Below are positions 14,033 to 21,261 of a stretch of 21,261 bases of DNA, in pieces. Under the pieces are notes generated by a model, which was given only the letters and a program-made list of their open reading frames with translations, did no database searches and was not told where the DNA came from. Numbering within the stretch: position 1 is the first letter of the stretch; the number at the start of each line of letters is the position of its first letter. A program made the position numbers and the translations under genes. This DNA comes from a virus. The stretch spans positions 1-21,261 of IMG/VR virus record IMGVR_UViG_3300047554_001229. One strand, given 5' to 3'.

Positions 14033-15643
14033 TCAACTCATCGTCTTGTAGCCAATCTGCGCCGCATTGGCTTCGGCCACGGTCCAGGGACTGCCGGTAT
14101 CGGGGTTGGTGGCCCAGACGGTGGATTTGTAGGAAAAAGTGGAGCCCAGGTTGTAGGTGGCCCCCACCGCCTCGGTGCTGCCGGTCTTGATCAGGTTGGC
14201 CACTGTGCGCGGGTTGGCATCGTCCTTGGCGTACATGCCCGTGACCTGCACCGCGTAGACGGAAGAATCGGTGGCCAGGTTGCCGTCCGTCGTGAACAGG
14301 TCCTTGAGCCCCACCCCACCGGTCATGTTGTAGGTCGTGGCCCCATCGCCTGAGGTCTCCTGCACCGCCCCGTGGTTGGGGGTCGGTGTGAAGGTCAGGT
14401 TGTAGAGCACGAAGTAGGACACCGAACTGAGGCTGGTGGCGCCGGTGTACGGAAATGTGGCCGGCACACTTGGATACGTACTGGCGCTGTAGCACCAGGC
14501 TGGCACCCCGCCCGAGATGGCCAAAGTGTCGTAACGGATGTCAAAGCTGGTGTTGGCAATGAAGCCGATGAAGTACTTCTTGCCCTTTTGCAAGGTGACA
14601 CCGGCGGGGAACGTCAGTGTGATCAGCCCCGCTGTGAAGGCCCCGTATTCGTTGCCCAAGGCCAGCAAGGCCCCGGGCTGATTGGGGACGTTGGGGTCCT
14701 CGCCATAGATCACCGGACGGCACTTGATGTCGGCCAGGTTGTTGTTGCACATCACACCAAAAGAGTTGATCGTGCAGTCGCGCTTGGCAGCGATGAAACC
14801 GTTGCCCATCGAAACATAACGGTTGTTCATCACGTACTTGTCCGTCTGCCAGCGTCCCAGATAGACACGGTTGGCCACCGCCGTCATGTAGTACGAGGAA
14901 GTGGAGGTCTGCGGGTTGGGATCGACCGCATAGGCCCCGGAAGATGTGAATTGGCTCACCACATCGGCTTTGGGCCACATGGTGAAGACCCGCTTTTCGC
15001 CAAGCAGGGTATTCATAGGGTAAGCACCGGGGCCGATGCTGGCATCACACACGTACAGGTCATCTACCGCAGCGGCCAGACCAGAAAACACGAGCACGTT
15101 CATTTGGGTCTGTGCGGTCAGGCTGGTGCTCAGGTTGAACACGCTGGCCACCACCTCATTGTTCACGCGCGCCACCAAGGCACCGTCATTGCTGCCCAGC
15201 TTCAGGCGGATTTCAAAGTACATCCAGGTGTTGAGGGTGAAGGCGCTGGGTACGCTGGCCGCCACGGTGGTGTAACTGCTGGTCGCAGCGTTGTAGAGCT
15301 GCAGCGTGATGGCCAGTGAAGCTGGATCAAAGACCACCCGGGCGATGATGTTGCTGCCGTTTCGCAGTGAGATCTGGCGGGTGTAAAGGGTGTTGTTGAT
15401 GGAGTAAATCTTGAGGGCCATCCCGACAAAAACTTCGGAGAGGTTCGCGCCCAGACTCAGGGTGTTGAGGCTGTTGTACTGGCCCATGACCAACGCAGTT
15501 CCATTGAAACGGCCCTGAATGAACATCGGCAGGGAGCCTTCGGTATCTGTGAAACAACTCACATCAAGCAAGCTCCAGCCCGCCGTCGACATGTCGCTGG
15601 TGCCGGTGTAGTGGTCAAAGCCCTCGCACAGGATCAAGGCCAT
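14033..15643 (-). CDS. Large phage structural protein with lectin-like N-terminal domain
   Basis: 536 aa. The start, MALILCEGFDHYTGTSDMSTAGW, is typical of phage proteins with a concanavalin A-like/LamG jelly-roll domain, and residues about 1-205 show the alternating beta pattern and the phrase TWMYFEIRLKLGSNDG seen in such folds. The middle is beta-rich and Asn/Thr/Ser-rich. The C-terminus ends in VWATNPDTGSPWTVAEANAA, a phrase I associate with this protein group. A carbohydrate- or surface-binding role is plausible but unproven. Its start has GGGAG upstream and lies 3 bases after the tape-measure stop. It sits between tape measure and distal tail protein, where the Rhodobacter GTA has no such gene. 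Confidence 0.75.
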   Translation of the reverse strand: MALILCEGFDHYTGTSDMSTAGWSLLDVSCFTDTEGSLPMFIQGRFNGTALVMGQYNSLNTLSLGANLSEVFVGMALKIYSINNTLYTRQISLRNGSNIIARVVFDPASLAITLQLYNAATSSYTTVAASVPSAFTLNTWMYFEIRLKLGSNDGALVARVNNEVVASVFNLSTSLTAQTQMNVLVFSGLAAAVDDLYVCDASIGPGAYPMNTLLGEKRVFTMWPKADVVSQFTSSGAYAVDPNPQTSTSSYYMTAVANRVYLGRWQTDKYVMNNRYVSMGNGFIAAKRDCTINSFGVMCNNNLADIKCRPVIYGEDPNVPNQPGALLALGNEYGAFTAGLITLTFPAGVTLQKGKKYFIGFIANTSFDIRYDTLAISGGVPAWCYSASTYPSVPATFPYTGATSLSSVSYFVLYNLTFTPTPNHGAVQETSGDGATTYNMTGGVGLKDLFTTDGNLATDSSVYAVQVTGMYAKDDANPRTVANLIKTGSTEAVGATYNLGSTFSYKSTVWATNPDTGSPWTVAEANAAQIGYKTMS

Positions 15644-15646
15644 GGT

Positions 15647-18223
15647 TCATCTCCCGAATTTCATGCTGTTGCTCAGCTGTGTGCCGTTGCGGCTGGCCGC
15701 GCGGATGGACTCCATCAGCGAGACTTTGTGCTGGTTGAAAAAGCGCCGCACGCTGTCGCCGTCCAGCGCCTGCACATGAAAGTGCACGTCCTTGACACCT
15801 GCGCTGCCCCCACCCTCTCCGCTGGCCAGGCCGCGCACGGCGTCCGCCTGCGCCGCGGGCAGCACCATCTCGCGCTCATGCAACTGGGTCAGGGGGTTGA
15901 CGCCACCGGGCACATCAAAGCCATCGCGCGCGCTGAACAGGCTCATGGCCCCCATCGCCATGGCCAGCGTGCCGGCATAGGCGCTCGCGGCCAAGGCCGG
16001 CCCGACAAAAGGGGTGGGCGCCACCGAAGCCGCCGCCCCGGTGGCCGCTTCAGCTGCATTGGCCCCCACCACGGTGGTCGCCTCGCCAATCTTGATGGAC
16101 TTGACCAGCGCGCTGTTCATGATCTGGTTGACCACGAACTTGGCCAGCATGTTGGTGAAGGCGTCCAGCACGGCCGTAGCCATGCCCCGCATCAGCCCCG
16201 TGATGCTCAAGGTGCCCTTCATGAAGTTCTGCAGCACGCCAGTCATGCCCGACTCCATGCCGTCCTTGAAGGACCGGGTGTACTTGGCGTTCTCCTGGGC
16301 GCTGCGCGCGCGGATGGCCTGCATCTCCTGTTGGTGCGCCAACTCCAGCGCCTGGATCTCCGACAGGAGCTTCTGGTAGGCCACTGGGTCCATGTCGTCG
16401 CCCATGGCCAAGAGCGTCGCCTTGCGCTCCATCAGGGCTTGGTACTTGATGGCGTTGCGCTCTTGCTCGAACTGCGCTTGCTGGGCCAGCAACTCGGCGT
16501 TGGTCATCAGGCCCAGCGAGACCTGCAACTGGGCATCGCGCTCGCGCGCTCCCACCTCGGCCAGTTGCAAGTTCACCTGCATGGCACGTTGCTCATCGGC
16601 GATGGCTTTTTCCTGATCGGCCAGGGCCCGGCGAGCCATCAAGACCTTCTTCTGGGCCTCGATGGCCTGGCGGCTGTCGGCGTCGTAGTGCCGCGCCACC
16701 TCGGCGGCCATGCGCTCGGCGATGGCCAGGCGCTCCTTCTGGTTGTAGCGCCAGCCCTCCAGCTCGTCGTTCATGCGGGCGATGCGGATCTGGTACTGCT
16801 CCTTGAGGATGTCCAGTTCGGACTGCGCCACCTTGCGGGAGAGCGCCAGCATTTCCTCCTTGGTCAGGTCGCTGCGTGTCTGGATCTCGCCCCAGTAGTC
16901 CATCTCCTGCTGCTTGGACATCTCGCGCAGGTCGTTTTCCTTCTGGTAGGCCACCTTGCGGTCCATCAGGTCCACTTCCCACTGGCCCATGCGGCTTGGC
17001 GGGGTCTTGCCCTCACCGGATTCGCCCATGCTGCGCTGGCCACTGGCGGGCTTTTGCGCGGGGGTGCTCTTGCCCGACCAGGCGTCCTGGATGCGTTGCC
17101 AGGCGCGCTGGCCCTGCCCCACCATGTCCTCGGCCGCCTTGCTCCAGGTCTCCCGGATTTCCTGAAAGCGGGCGCTGGCGGCCGCTTTGGCTCCGGCGAA
17201 GTCGCCACCGGCCAGCTTGCTGAAGAACTCGTAGACCGCCATACCCGACAGGTACAGGGTGCGGGTAGTGGCCAGGCACACCGTCATCAGTTGCTCAAAG
17301 CCCGCCACCGCCAGGTTGAGCGCCGTGCCCAACACCTTCATGGCCGTGCGCATGAACTCCACCCGTTGCGGGCCGGTGGTGGCGAACCACTCCCCCAGTT
17401 CGGTGAGGATGGGTATCAGCGCATCGCCAATGGTCTTCTTGATGGCCAGCATCACATCGCCCGCGTCGTTGAGCGCGGCCTTGTAACGCTTGTAAGCGTC
17501 CACGTTTTCCTGGCTGACGGTCAGGCCCAGGGCTTCTTGCTTCTGGCGCGCCTCCTCCAGCACCTGGGCGTTGAGCTTGAGCAGTTGCATGGCTTCTTGC
17601 GCGCCGCGGCCAAACAGGGCCTGGGCGGCGATGTTGCGGTCGGTGCCCTCCTTGAACTCATTGAGCACTTTGAGGCTGGAGGTCATGATCTCCTGCATGG
17701 GCAGGAGGTGGCTGTTGGCGTCCCGGGTCTGCACTCCCAGCGCGCGCAGGCCGTCTTCGTTGGTGCGCAACTGCCGCGTGAGCATGGCCGAGGCCCCAAT
17801 GAAGGTGTCGCTGGAGACGTAGATGTCGCCCAGCGCGATGTTCAGTCGGGCCGCCTCGTCCACTGTGATGCCCAGGGCGCGGCTGAGCTTGATGGCTTCG
17901 CCAGTGAACTTCTTGGTCTCGTCCACCGCTTCGCTGAAGAACTTGCCCCCCGCCAGCAAGGCGGTGAGCGCCACCAGAGGGGCCATGGCCAGCGTCATGG
18001 CTGCCCCCACGCGTTCAAAAGCCCCGGTCACCCCACTGGCCATCCCCTGGCTGGCGGCCGTGACCGCGCTGGTGTGGCCCTGCAGCGCGCTGGCCAGCCC
18101 AGAAAACGCCCCGTTCATGCGGTTGATGGCGCCTTCCACCGTCCCGGCCGCGCCCTCCATGCCGGATTTGAGTCCGGAGGTTTCGGCGCCGAACTTGACT
18201 TCGACGTTGTTGCCCTCGCTCAT
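15647..18223 (-). CDS. Phage tail tape measure protein
   Basis: 858 aa, the longest gene of the tail block. The N-terminus (MSEGNNVEVKFGAETSGLKSG) begins a helical, alanine- and glycine-rich region with a hydrophobic stretch at about 75-93. A long charged helical middle (about 390-660) probably forms the extended coiled rod. A second hydrophobic region lies at about 700-765. The C-terminal phrase (GGVNPLTQLHEREMVLPA) is common at the end of tape measure proteins. It sets tail length and is ejected with the DNA; using about 0.15 nm per residue would predict a tail near 130 nm, an estimate only. It overlaps the previous ORF as ATGA. Confidence 0.92.
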   Translation of the reverse strand: MSEGNNVEVKFGAETSGLKSGMEGAAGTVEGAINRMNGAFSGLASALQGHTSAVTAASQGMASGVTGAFERVGAAMTLAMAPLVALTALLAGGKFFSEAVDETKKFTGEAIKLSRALGITVDEAARLNIALGDIYVSSDTFIGASAMLTRQLRTNEDGLRALGVQTRDANSHLLPMQEIMTSSLKVLNEFKEGTDRNIAAQALFGRGAQEAMQLLKLNAQVLEEARQKQEALGLTVSQENVDAYKRYKAALNDAGDVMLAIKKTIGDALIPILTELGEWFATTGPQRVEFMRTAMKVLGTALNLAVAGFEQLMTVCLATTRTLYLSGMAVYEFFSKLAGGDFAGAKAAASARFQEIRETWSKAAEDMVGQGQRAWQRIQDAWSGKSTPAQKPASGQRSMGESGEGKTPPSRMGQWEVDLMDRKVAYQKENDLREMSKQQEMDYWGEIQTRSDLTKEEMLALSRKVAQSELDILKEQYQIRIARMNDELEGWRYNQKERLAIAERMAAEVARHYDADSRQAIEAQKKVLMARRALADQEKAIADEQRAMQVNLQLAEVGARERDAQLQVSLGLMTNAELLAQQAQFEQERNAIKYQALMERKATLLAMGDDMDPVAYQKLLSEIQALELAHQQEMQAIRARSAQENAKYTRSFKDGMESGMTGVLQNFMKGTLSITGLMRGMATAVLDAFTNMLAKFVVNQIMNSALVKSIKIGEATTVVGANAAEAATGAAASVAPTPFVGPALAASAYAGTLAMAMGAMSLFSARDGFDVPGGVNPLTQLHEREMVLPAAQADAVRGLASGEGGGSAGVKDVHFHVQALDGDSVRRFFNQHKVSLMESIRAASRNGTQLSNSMKFGR

Positions 18224-18459
18224 CGGGCCACCTGCGCGAACTGGGCCATCAGCTTGGCCATGTCCTCTTCACTGTCTGAGCGCTGAGGCTTGGCCTTGGG
18301 ATACCCAAAGTAGGCCGCCACGAGCACGTGCAGGGGCGGAAACTGCTCGCAGTACCGGTTGAAGGCCTGCAGGCGGGGAATGTCGAATTGCTCACGGACC
18401 TGCTCGACGCTCATGCCCATGGTGATGGCCACATGCATGAACACCTCCGGCCAGGTCAA
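18220..18459 (-). CDS. Second tail assembly chaperone ORF (lambda T-like position), possibly made by -1 frameshift
   Basis: 79 codons if read from the TTG at 18459. It has Trp/Pro and aromatic-rich helices (TWPEVFMHVAITMGMSVEQV; LQAFNRYCEQFPP), like the small downstream ORF between tail tube and tape measure in many siphoviruses. Its frame is exactly -1 relative to the upstream ORF, and that frame stays open upstream past 18540, so it can be made as a fusion. Alternatively it may start independently at the ATG at 18438, which has GGAGG 5 bases before it; that would drop the TWPEVF residues. The TTG overlaps the upstream TGA. It ends overlapping the tape measure start as ATGA. Confidence 0.75.
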   Translation of the reverse strand: MTWPEVFMHVAITMGMSVEQVREQFDIPRLQAFNRYCEQFPPLHVLVAAYFGYPKAKPQRSDSEEDMAKLMAQFAQVAR

Positions 18460-18815
18460 CGCGTCGCCATCCCCGCCGGCGCTTCCCCCAGCGGGGTCCC
18501 GGCCAGCTCGGCTTCCTGCTGCTTGCGCTTGAGGCCGGAGACATCCATCACCGCTTCCATCACCTCGGCCATATTGCCCAGGTCCAGCAAATCGTTGACC
18601 ACCCGCTCCCGGGTGATCTCGGGGTAGTTGCGGTGCAGCGCCATGAGCGTTGCATCCACCACCAGGCCCACGCTTTGAGGATCCAGCGCACCGGTGAAGC
18701 CGACCAGGCGCTCTTGCAGCACCTCCACGGCAGCCAGGTTCAGCGGCGGCACGACCAACTCGGTGCCGTCGGCAAAGACCTGGCGCACCCCTTTGAATTT
18801 GGGCAAATTGCTCAT
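18456..18815 (-). CDS. Tail assembly chaperone, first ORF (lambda G-like position)
   Basis: 119 aa from ATG 18815, which has AAGGA about 7 bases upstream; a longer reading from 18836 lacks this support. It is mostly helical with an acidic middle (EVLQERLVGF, TRERVVNDLLDLGNMAEVMEAVMDV) and a low-complexity tail (LAGTPLGEAPAGMATR). By order (tail tube, this ORF, a small overlapping ORF, tape measure) it is the G-type chaperone that coats the tape measure during tail assembly. In most such phages part of the product is extended by -1 frameshifting into the next ORF, and the arrangement here allows that. Confidence 0.8.
   Translation of the reverse strand: MSNLPKFKGVRQVFADGTELVVPPLNLAAVEVLQERLVGFTGALDPQSVGLVVDATLMALHRNYPEITRERVVNDLLDLGNMAEVMEAVMDVSGLKRKQQEAELAGTPLGEAPAGMATR
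18483..18489 (-). other. Candidate -1 ribosomal frameshift site
   Basis: On the minus strand the heptamer G-GGG-GAA lies across the codons ctg ggg gaa of the first chaperone ORF, 25 bases before its stop. After a -1 slip the P-site codon stays GGG; the A-site would re-pair GAA to GGA with one imperfect position, so it is not an ideal XXXYYYZ site. A slip here would join 111 residues to 87 residues from the -1 frame, giving 198 aa. This is a candidate only. Confidence 0.4.
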
Positions 18816-18832
18816 GAAGATTCCTTCGGGGC

Positions 18833-19600
18833 TCACTTGTCAGAGGTGGCGTAGGTCAGCACGTTGCCAGCGCTGTCGGCAAAACCCTCGAAATCGAATT
18901 CAGGCATGGCAAAGTCGTCGAGCTTGGTGGCAAAGGTCAGCTTGGTGCTGATGGCGTTGGGCAGCGTCCAGATCACGCTCTTGCCTTGGAACGGCGTGGC
19001 CAGATCCACCCGGAACGATGGCGCATAGCCCATGAGCACGTTTTGCACGGTGGACTTTTGCGCGCTGGTGCTGGTGGCGGTGTACTGGTAGTTGATGAAG
19101 ACCACCTTGCCAGAGTCGGCGGCGGCGAAGGTGTAGACCCCGGCGCTCACGCTGTACTGGCCCGAGGTGGGGGCCGAGGCCACCCGCGTCATGGGCAGGC
19201 CGTTGGCATCCCGCACACCCAGGTCCACGGACCAGGTGCCCGAGCCGGGGGCCGAAGGCGTGACGGTGTAGGGGGAACTGGCCGGCACGGGGGTGCCCGC
19301 GGTGTCATAGACATCGGCAATCACCCCCGAGGTCAGGGTCTGGCCAAAGAACAGGTTGTTGAGCAGCGTTCCGTTGATTTGGGCGAACTTGGCCTTGCCG
19401 GTGACCTTGCCCTTGCCGCGGCCCACGGCCACAGGGAACTGGTTTTGCCCGTGCAGGGTTTTGTTCTCAAAGGACACGTCGAGCGACACGTCCTGCAAGG
19501 TGCCGAACTGGATCGGCGTGGGGGTGGCCAGCGGGTTGCCGGCGGCATCGGTCTGCGCCGTGCCCCACAAGATGCCCGAACCAAAAACGAATTGCGACAT
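18833..19600 (-). CDS. Major tail tube protein
   Basis: 255 aa. The ATG at 19600 is chosen because it has a strong AAAGGAG ribosome site 6 bases upstream and gives MSQFVFGSGILWG. The reading from 19672 adds 24 unlikely residues overlapping the preceding gene. The sequence is beta-rich: FGTLQDVSLDVSFENKTLHG is followed by FPVAVGRGKGKVTGKAKFAQING, a pattern common in phage tail tube proteins. A central Ig-like or loop insertion (about 105-165, with VTPSAPGSGTWSVDLGVRD) is followed by FINYQYTAT. It should polymerise into the tail tube. It stands between the tail-terminator candidate and the chaperone ORFs, the usual place. Confidence 0.82.
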   Translation of the reverse strand: MSQFVFGSGILWGTAQTDAAGNPLATPTPIQFGTLQDVSLDVSFENKTLHGQNQFPVAVGRGKGKVTGKAKFAQINGTLLNNLFFGQTLTSGVIADVYDTAGTPVPASSPYTVTPSAPGSGTWSVDLGVRDANGLPMTRVASAPTSGQYSVSAGVYTFAAADSGKVVFINYQYTATSTSAQKSTVQNVLMGYAPSFRVDLATPFQGKSVIWTLPNAISTKLTFATKLDDFAMPEFDFEGFADSAGNVLTYATSDK

Positions 19601-19611
19601 GGTCTTCTCCT

Positions 19612-20058
19612 TTAATTTGCAACCACCAACATGCGAAGCGGCACCACCGCGATGGACTGCAGCCCCAGCCAACCTTCATCGGTGTGAATCTCCCCCTCGA
19701 TCCAGCAGTGCTCCACCAGACCGCCGAGGGTTTGTTTGAAAGCGGGGCCGGCCGGCGGGCGCAGCACCTCATCGAGTTCGTCCAGGATCTGGTTGACCGC
19801 CACGCTGGGCACGACCCCCGCGGTGTCGCGGTGGGCGTAGATCCAGACCTTGGCGTCCAGGTGGTACTTGGTGGGCAGGCCCGTCACCTGCTCGGCGGTC
19901 TGTGAGGTCACGGTCATGAACACCGCCGGTTGCAGGTTGGCGGGCACGTCCTCGTGGTGCGGCAGGATGCGCTCGCACTGCACCGGCGTGGGCATCTGCT
20001 GCAAGCGCTTGAAAAGCGCCTGGTAGCAGGTCTCCCGTTTCATGGAAGGTGTGGCCAT
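19612..20058 (-). CDS. Tail terminator / minor tail protein candidate
   Basis: 148 aa from ATG 20058, which has GGAG 8 bases upstream. A GTG at 20067 would add three residues and overlap the previous stop as GTGA, so both starts are possible. The protein has an N-terminal helix (CYQALFKRLQQM), then strands (AVFMTVTSQTAEQ; YHLDAKVWIYAHR), a helix (SVAVNQILDELDEVL) and final strands (LGLQSIAVVPLRMLVVAN). This alpha-beta pattern and the position between an HK97-gp10-like gene and the tail tube suggest the terminator, which caps the finished tube. The family was not recognised with certainty. Confidence 0.7.
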   Translation of the reverse strand: MATPSMKRETCYQALFKRLQQMPTPVQCERILPHHEDVPANLQPAVFMTVTSQTAEQVTGLPTKYHLDAKVWIYAHRDTAGVVPSVAVNQILDELDEVLRPPAGPAFKQTLGGLVEHCWIEGEIHTDEGWLGLQSIAVVPLRMLVVAN

Positions 20059-20063
20059 GGCGT

Positions 20064-20561
20064 TCACTCCACACCTTTGGTGAAGGCCTGGCGGACTTGG
20101 GCGCTAGCCGTGGTGGACAGGCGCTGCAAGATCTCGGGCGTCATTTCCTGTAGCGAGGACTGCAGAAAGGAGCGCTGACGCAGGTTGTACGGGGGCACAA
20201 AAACGCGTTTCACGAAAACATCCCCACCACCTTGCAGAAAATGCAAGGCCTTAGCCTGCTGGACCTGCACCACATGGCCGGGCACACTGTGGCCGAGTTC
20301 ATGCAGACGGCCATAAAAGACGTTGGTGCCCACCACCGCGTCGGTCGAGTGGCTGGTGCGCTGCATCTCCAGGTGAATGGAACGGCGCAGGCGGCCCGTT
20401 TGGACCTTGAGCACTTCCCCCGAGAGCTTTTGCTTGACACGCGCGCTGAGTTTGAGACCCAGCGCCAGCACCTCACGGTCCAGCGCGCTGGTGAGCGCGG
20501 GGATTGCCTGGCGCAGCGCAAAGGGCAGGCGTTTGCCCCGGGAGACTTCGGCGTGGATCAT
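20064..20561 (-). CDS. HK97 gp10-like head-tail joining / tail completion protein
   Basis: 165 aa. The middle carries the typical pattern of this family: a helix (LDREVLALGLKLSARVKQKLSG), then VQTGRLRRSIHLEM, and after about 15 residues VVGTNVFYGRLHELG. The TGRLRRSI and Y-x-x-x-x-E-x-G phrases are the family hallmarks. It helps join the DNA-filled head to the tail. The ATG at 20561 overlaps the connector stop as ATGA, and the end overlaps the alternative GTG of the next gene. Gene order agrees with HK97-like phages. Confidence 0.88.
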   Translation of the reverse strand: MIHAEVSRGKRLPFALRQAIPALTSALDREVLALGLKLSARVKQKLSGEVLKVQTGRLRRSIHLEMQRTSHSTDAVVGTNVFYGRLHELGHSVPGHVVQVQQAKALHFLQGGGDVFVKRVFVPPYNLRQRSFLQSSLQEMTPEILQRLSTTASAQVRQAFTKGVE

Positions 20562-21109
20562 GCCGGCACCACCCTGCGGTAGCGGTTCAGCAAGGTGCGC
20601 ACCGATTCGGGCATGTCCTTCAAGCTGTAGGCGGTGGTCTCACCGGCCAGGCCCTTGCTGACCAGGCCCACCCGATCTTTCTCGCGATACCGCAGCGAGA
20701 CCATCTCGATGCAGGCCTGCGTCAGATCGGCCGGGGGCGCGGCAAAGCCTGCCTGGTAGCTCACGCTCACGTTGCCCCGCCCGCGCGGAAACACCAGGCC
20801 GCGCAGCACCAGGCGGTTTTCGTCGTGCCAGTAACCGATGGCGCTGTCGCTGGCGGCAGCGGCAATGACAGCCCCGTTGATGCGCAACTCCGCCACCGAC
20901 ACGATGGGGAAATTGCGCAGCACCAGGGTGTCGCTGCCGTTGCCGTCAAGCAAAGCGCTGTAGCTCTGCAACTCCAACGAGCGGTTGATCCAGGTCTGGA
21001 TGAAACCGCTGGCGGCGTCGAGCATGCGGGCGAGCAAGGCGTCATCGGCCACACTGCCGATGGCCAGGTAGCCCTTGAACTGCTCGACGGTGGCCAGTTG
21101 CATCGCCAT
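20558..21109 (-). CDS. Head-tail connector protein (HK97 gp6-like)
   Basis: 183 aa. The N-terminal phrase ATVEQFKGYLAIG, followed by DDALLARMLDAASGFIQTWINRSLE, is characteristic of gp6-like head-tail adaptors, as is a helical C-terminal end (SVRTLLNRYRRVVP). It should form the ring below the portal to which the tail completion proteins bind. The start at ATG 21109 overlaps the preceding stop as TGATG; the GTG at 21112 and the ATG at 21103 are alternatives. It precedes the HK97-gp10-like gene, in line with the usual order. Confidence 0.88.
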   Translation of the reverse strand: MAMQLATVEQFKGYLAIGSVADDALLARMLDAASGFIQTWINRSLELQSYSALLDGNGSDTLVLRNFPIVSVAELRINGAVIAAAASDSAIGYWHDENRLVLRGLVFPRGRGNVSVSYQAGFAAPPADLTQACIEMVSLRYREKDRVGLVSKGLAGETTAYSLKDMPESVRTLLNRYRRVVPA

Positions 21110-21261
21110 CACTTCTTGCCCTGAGCGCCGGTGGGAGCTACGCTGGCGGGCGGCTGATCGAGCACAGGCAGCTTGACCGTTTCGGGCGCCACTTCAGAGG
21201 CCGCAGGCACTTTGTACTGGGCGCCCTCGTCCTCTCCTTTGTCCTCGCCCTTGTCATCGGC
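21109..21261 (-). CDS. 3' end of an unidentified phage protein (partial)
   Basis: The last 50 residues of a minus-strand ORF that enters from beyond the right edge. The visible part is highly acidic and lysine-rich at first (ADDKGEDKGEDEG), then proline-, valine- and alanine-rich (YKVPAASEV; LPVLDQPPASVAP), ending GAQGKK. It looks like a disordered tail. It sits directly before the head-tail connector, where many HK97-like prophages carry a small protein after the major capsid gene. The family cannot be named from this fragment. Confidence 0.6.
   Translation of the reverse strand, partial: ADDKGEDKGEDEGAQYKVPAASEVAPETVKLPVLDQPPASVAPTGAQGKK

Larger units (their letters stand above)
7977..21261 (-). 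mobile_element. Siphovirus-type prophage, tail and lysis end (incomplete, continues past window)
   Basis: An unbroken run of minus-strand phage genes from head-tail connector to Rz/Rz1, mostly in overlapping ATGA/GTGA/TGATG arrangement. Tape measure, tail tube, two chaperone ORFs, NlpC and tip protein, with no sheath gene, indicate a long non-contractile tail. All ORFs seem intact, so the late region is not visibly decayed. The left limit is set at the Rz stop next to the convergent host-type gene; no att site or integrase was seen, so the true border could lie further left. Head, packaging and integration genes must lie beyond 21261, if present. Confidence 0.88.

Noticed and set aside
15611-18286. 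An 891-codon open frame on the plus strand opposite the tape measure gene
   Set aside because: It mirrors a well-supported minus-strand gene, is rich in His, Leu, Gly and Arg as expected of a GC-rich antisense frame, and shows no domain or ribosome site.

Overview
The window looks like a chromosomal piece of a GC-rich betaproteobacterium, most likely Burkholderiales/Comamonadaceae-like (inferred from protein style, codon use and a short GCTATCA-type inverted repeat; no rRNA or other phylogenetic marker is present). It has two halves: host-type genes at about 1-7941, and the tail and lysis end of a siphovirus-type prophage, all on the minus strand, at about 7977-21261. The prophage runs off the right edge.

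Host half. (1) 33-2560, plus strand: an AraC-family regulator, an AhpD-like CxxC protein, a small unrecognised protein and a type II HAD hydrolase with the L-2-haloacid dehalogenase residue set. The last three are packed like an operon. (2) 2731-3891, minus strand: a Fic protein with an intact Fic motif and an N-terminal self-inhibitory motif. (3) 4125-6664, plus strand: an SOS-type cassette with an SRAP/YedK-like protein, UmuD and UmuC. A CTG-N10-CAG LexA-type box lies just before umuD, and all key residues of UmuD and UmuC are present. (4) 6727-7941: a divergent pair, a Crp/Fnr-like regulator and a small winged-helix-like protein, around a perfect 9-3-9 inverted repeat. A second perfect inverted repeat lies between the convergent umuC and crp-like genes.

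Prophage half, in transcription order from 21261 downward: the end of an unidentified acidic protein, head-tail connector, HK97-gp10-like tail-completion protein, tail-terminator candidate, tail tube, two tail-assembly chaperone ORFs in a -1 frame relation, tape measure (858 aa), a large lectin-like protein, DUF2460 distal-tail protein, a BR0599-like hub protein with four cysteines, NlpC/P60 peptidase, a large tail-tip protein, two small membrane proteins (holin candidates), a GH24 endolysin, and Rz with Rz1 nested in another frame. No sheath gene is seen, so the tail is probably long and non-contractile. The order Dit - hub - NlpC - tip protein matches the tail-tip block of Rhodobacter-type gene transfer agents and resembles lambda L-K-J. 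Most junctions overlap as ATGA, GTGA or TGATG, which suggests one translationally coupled late operon. Integrase, repressor, terminase, portal and capsid genes are not in the window, and no attachment site could be identified.

No tRNA, rRNA, CRISPR array, insertion sequence or gene-free stretch over 300 bases was seen. The longest gap is the AT-rich 3892-4124, which holds the divergent fic and SRAP promoters. The less ordinary points are the candidate frameshift and four-cysteine hub in the tail module, the repeat-bearing N-terminal extension of the DUF2460 protein, the lectin-like protein inside the tail-tip block, and the two unexplained operator-like palindromes near the prophage edge.
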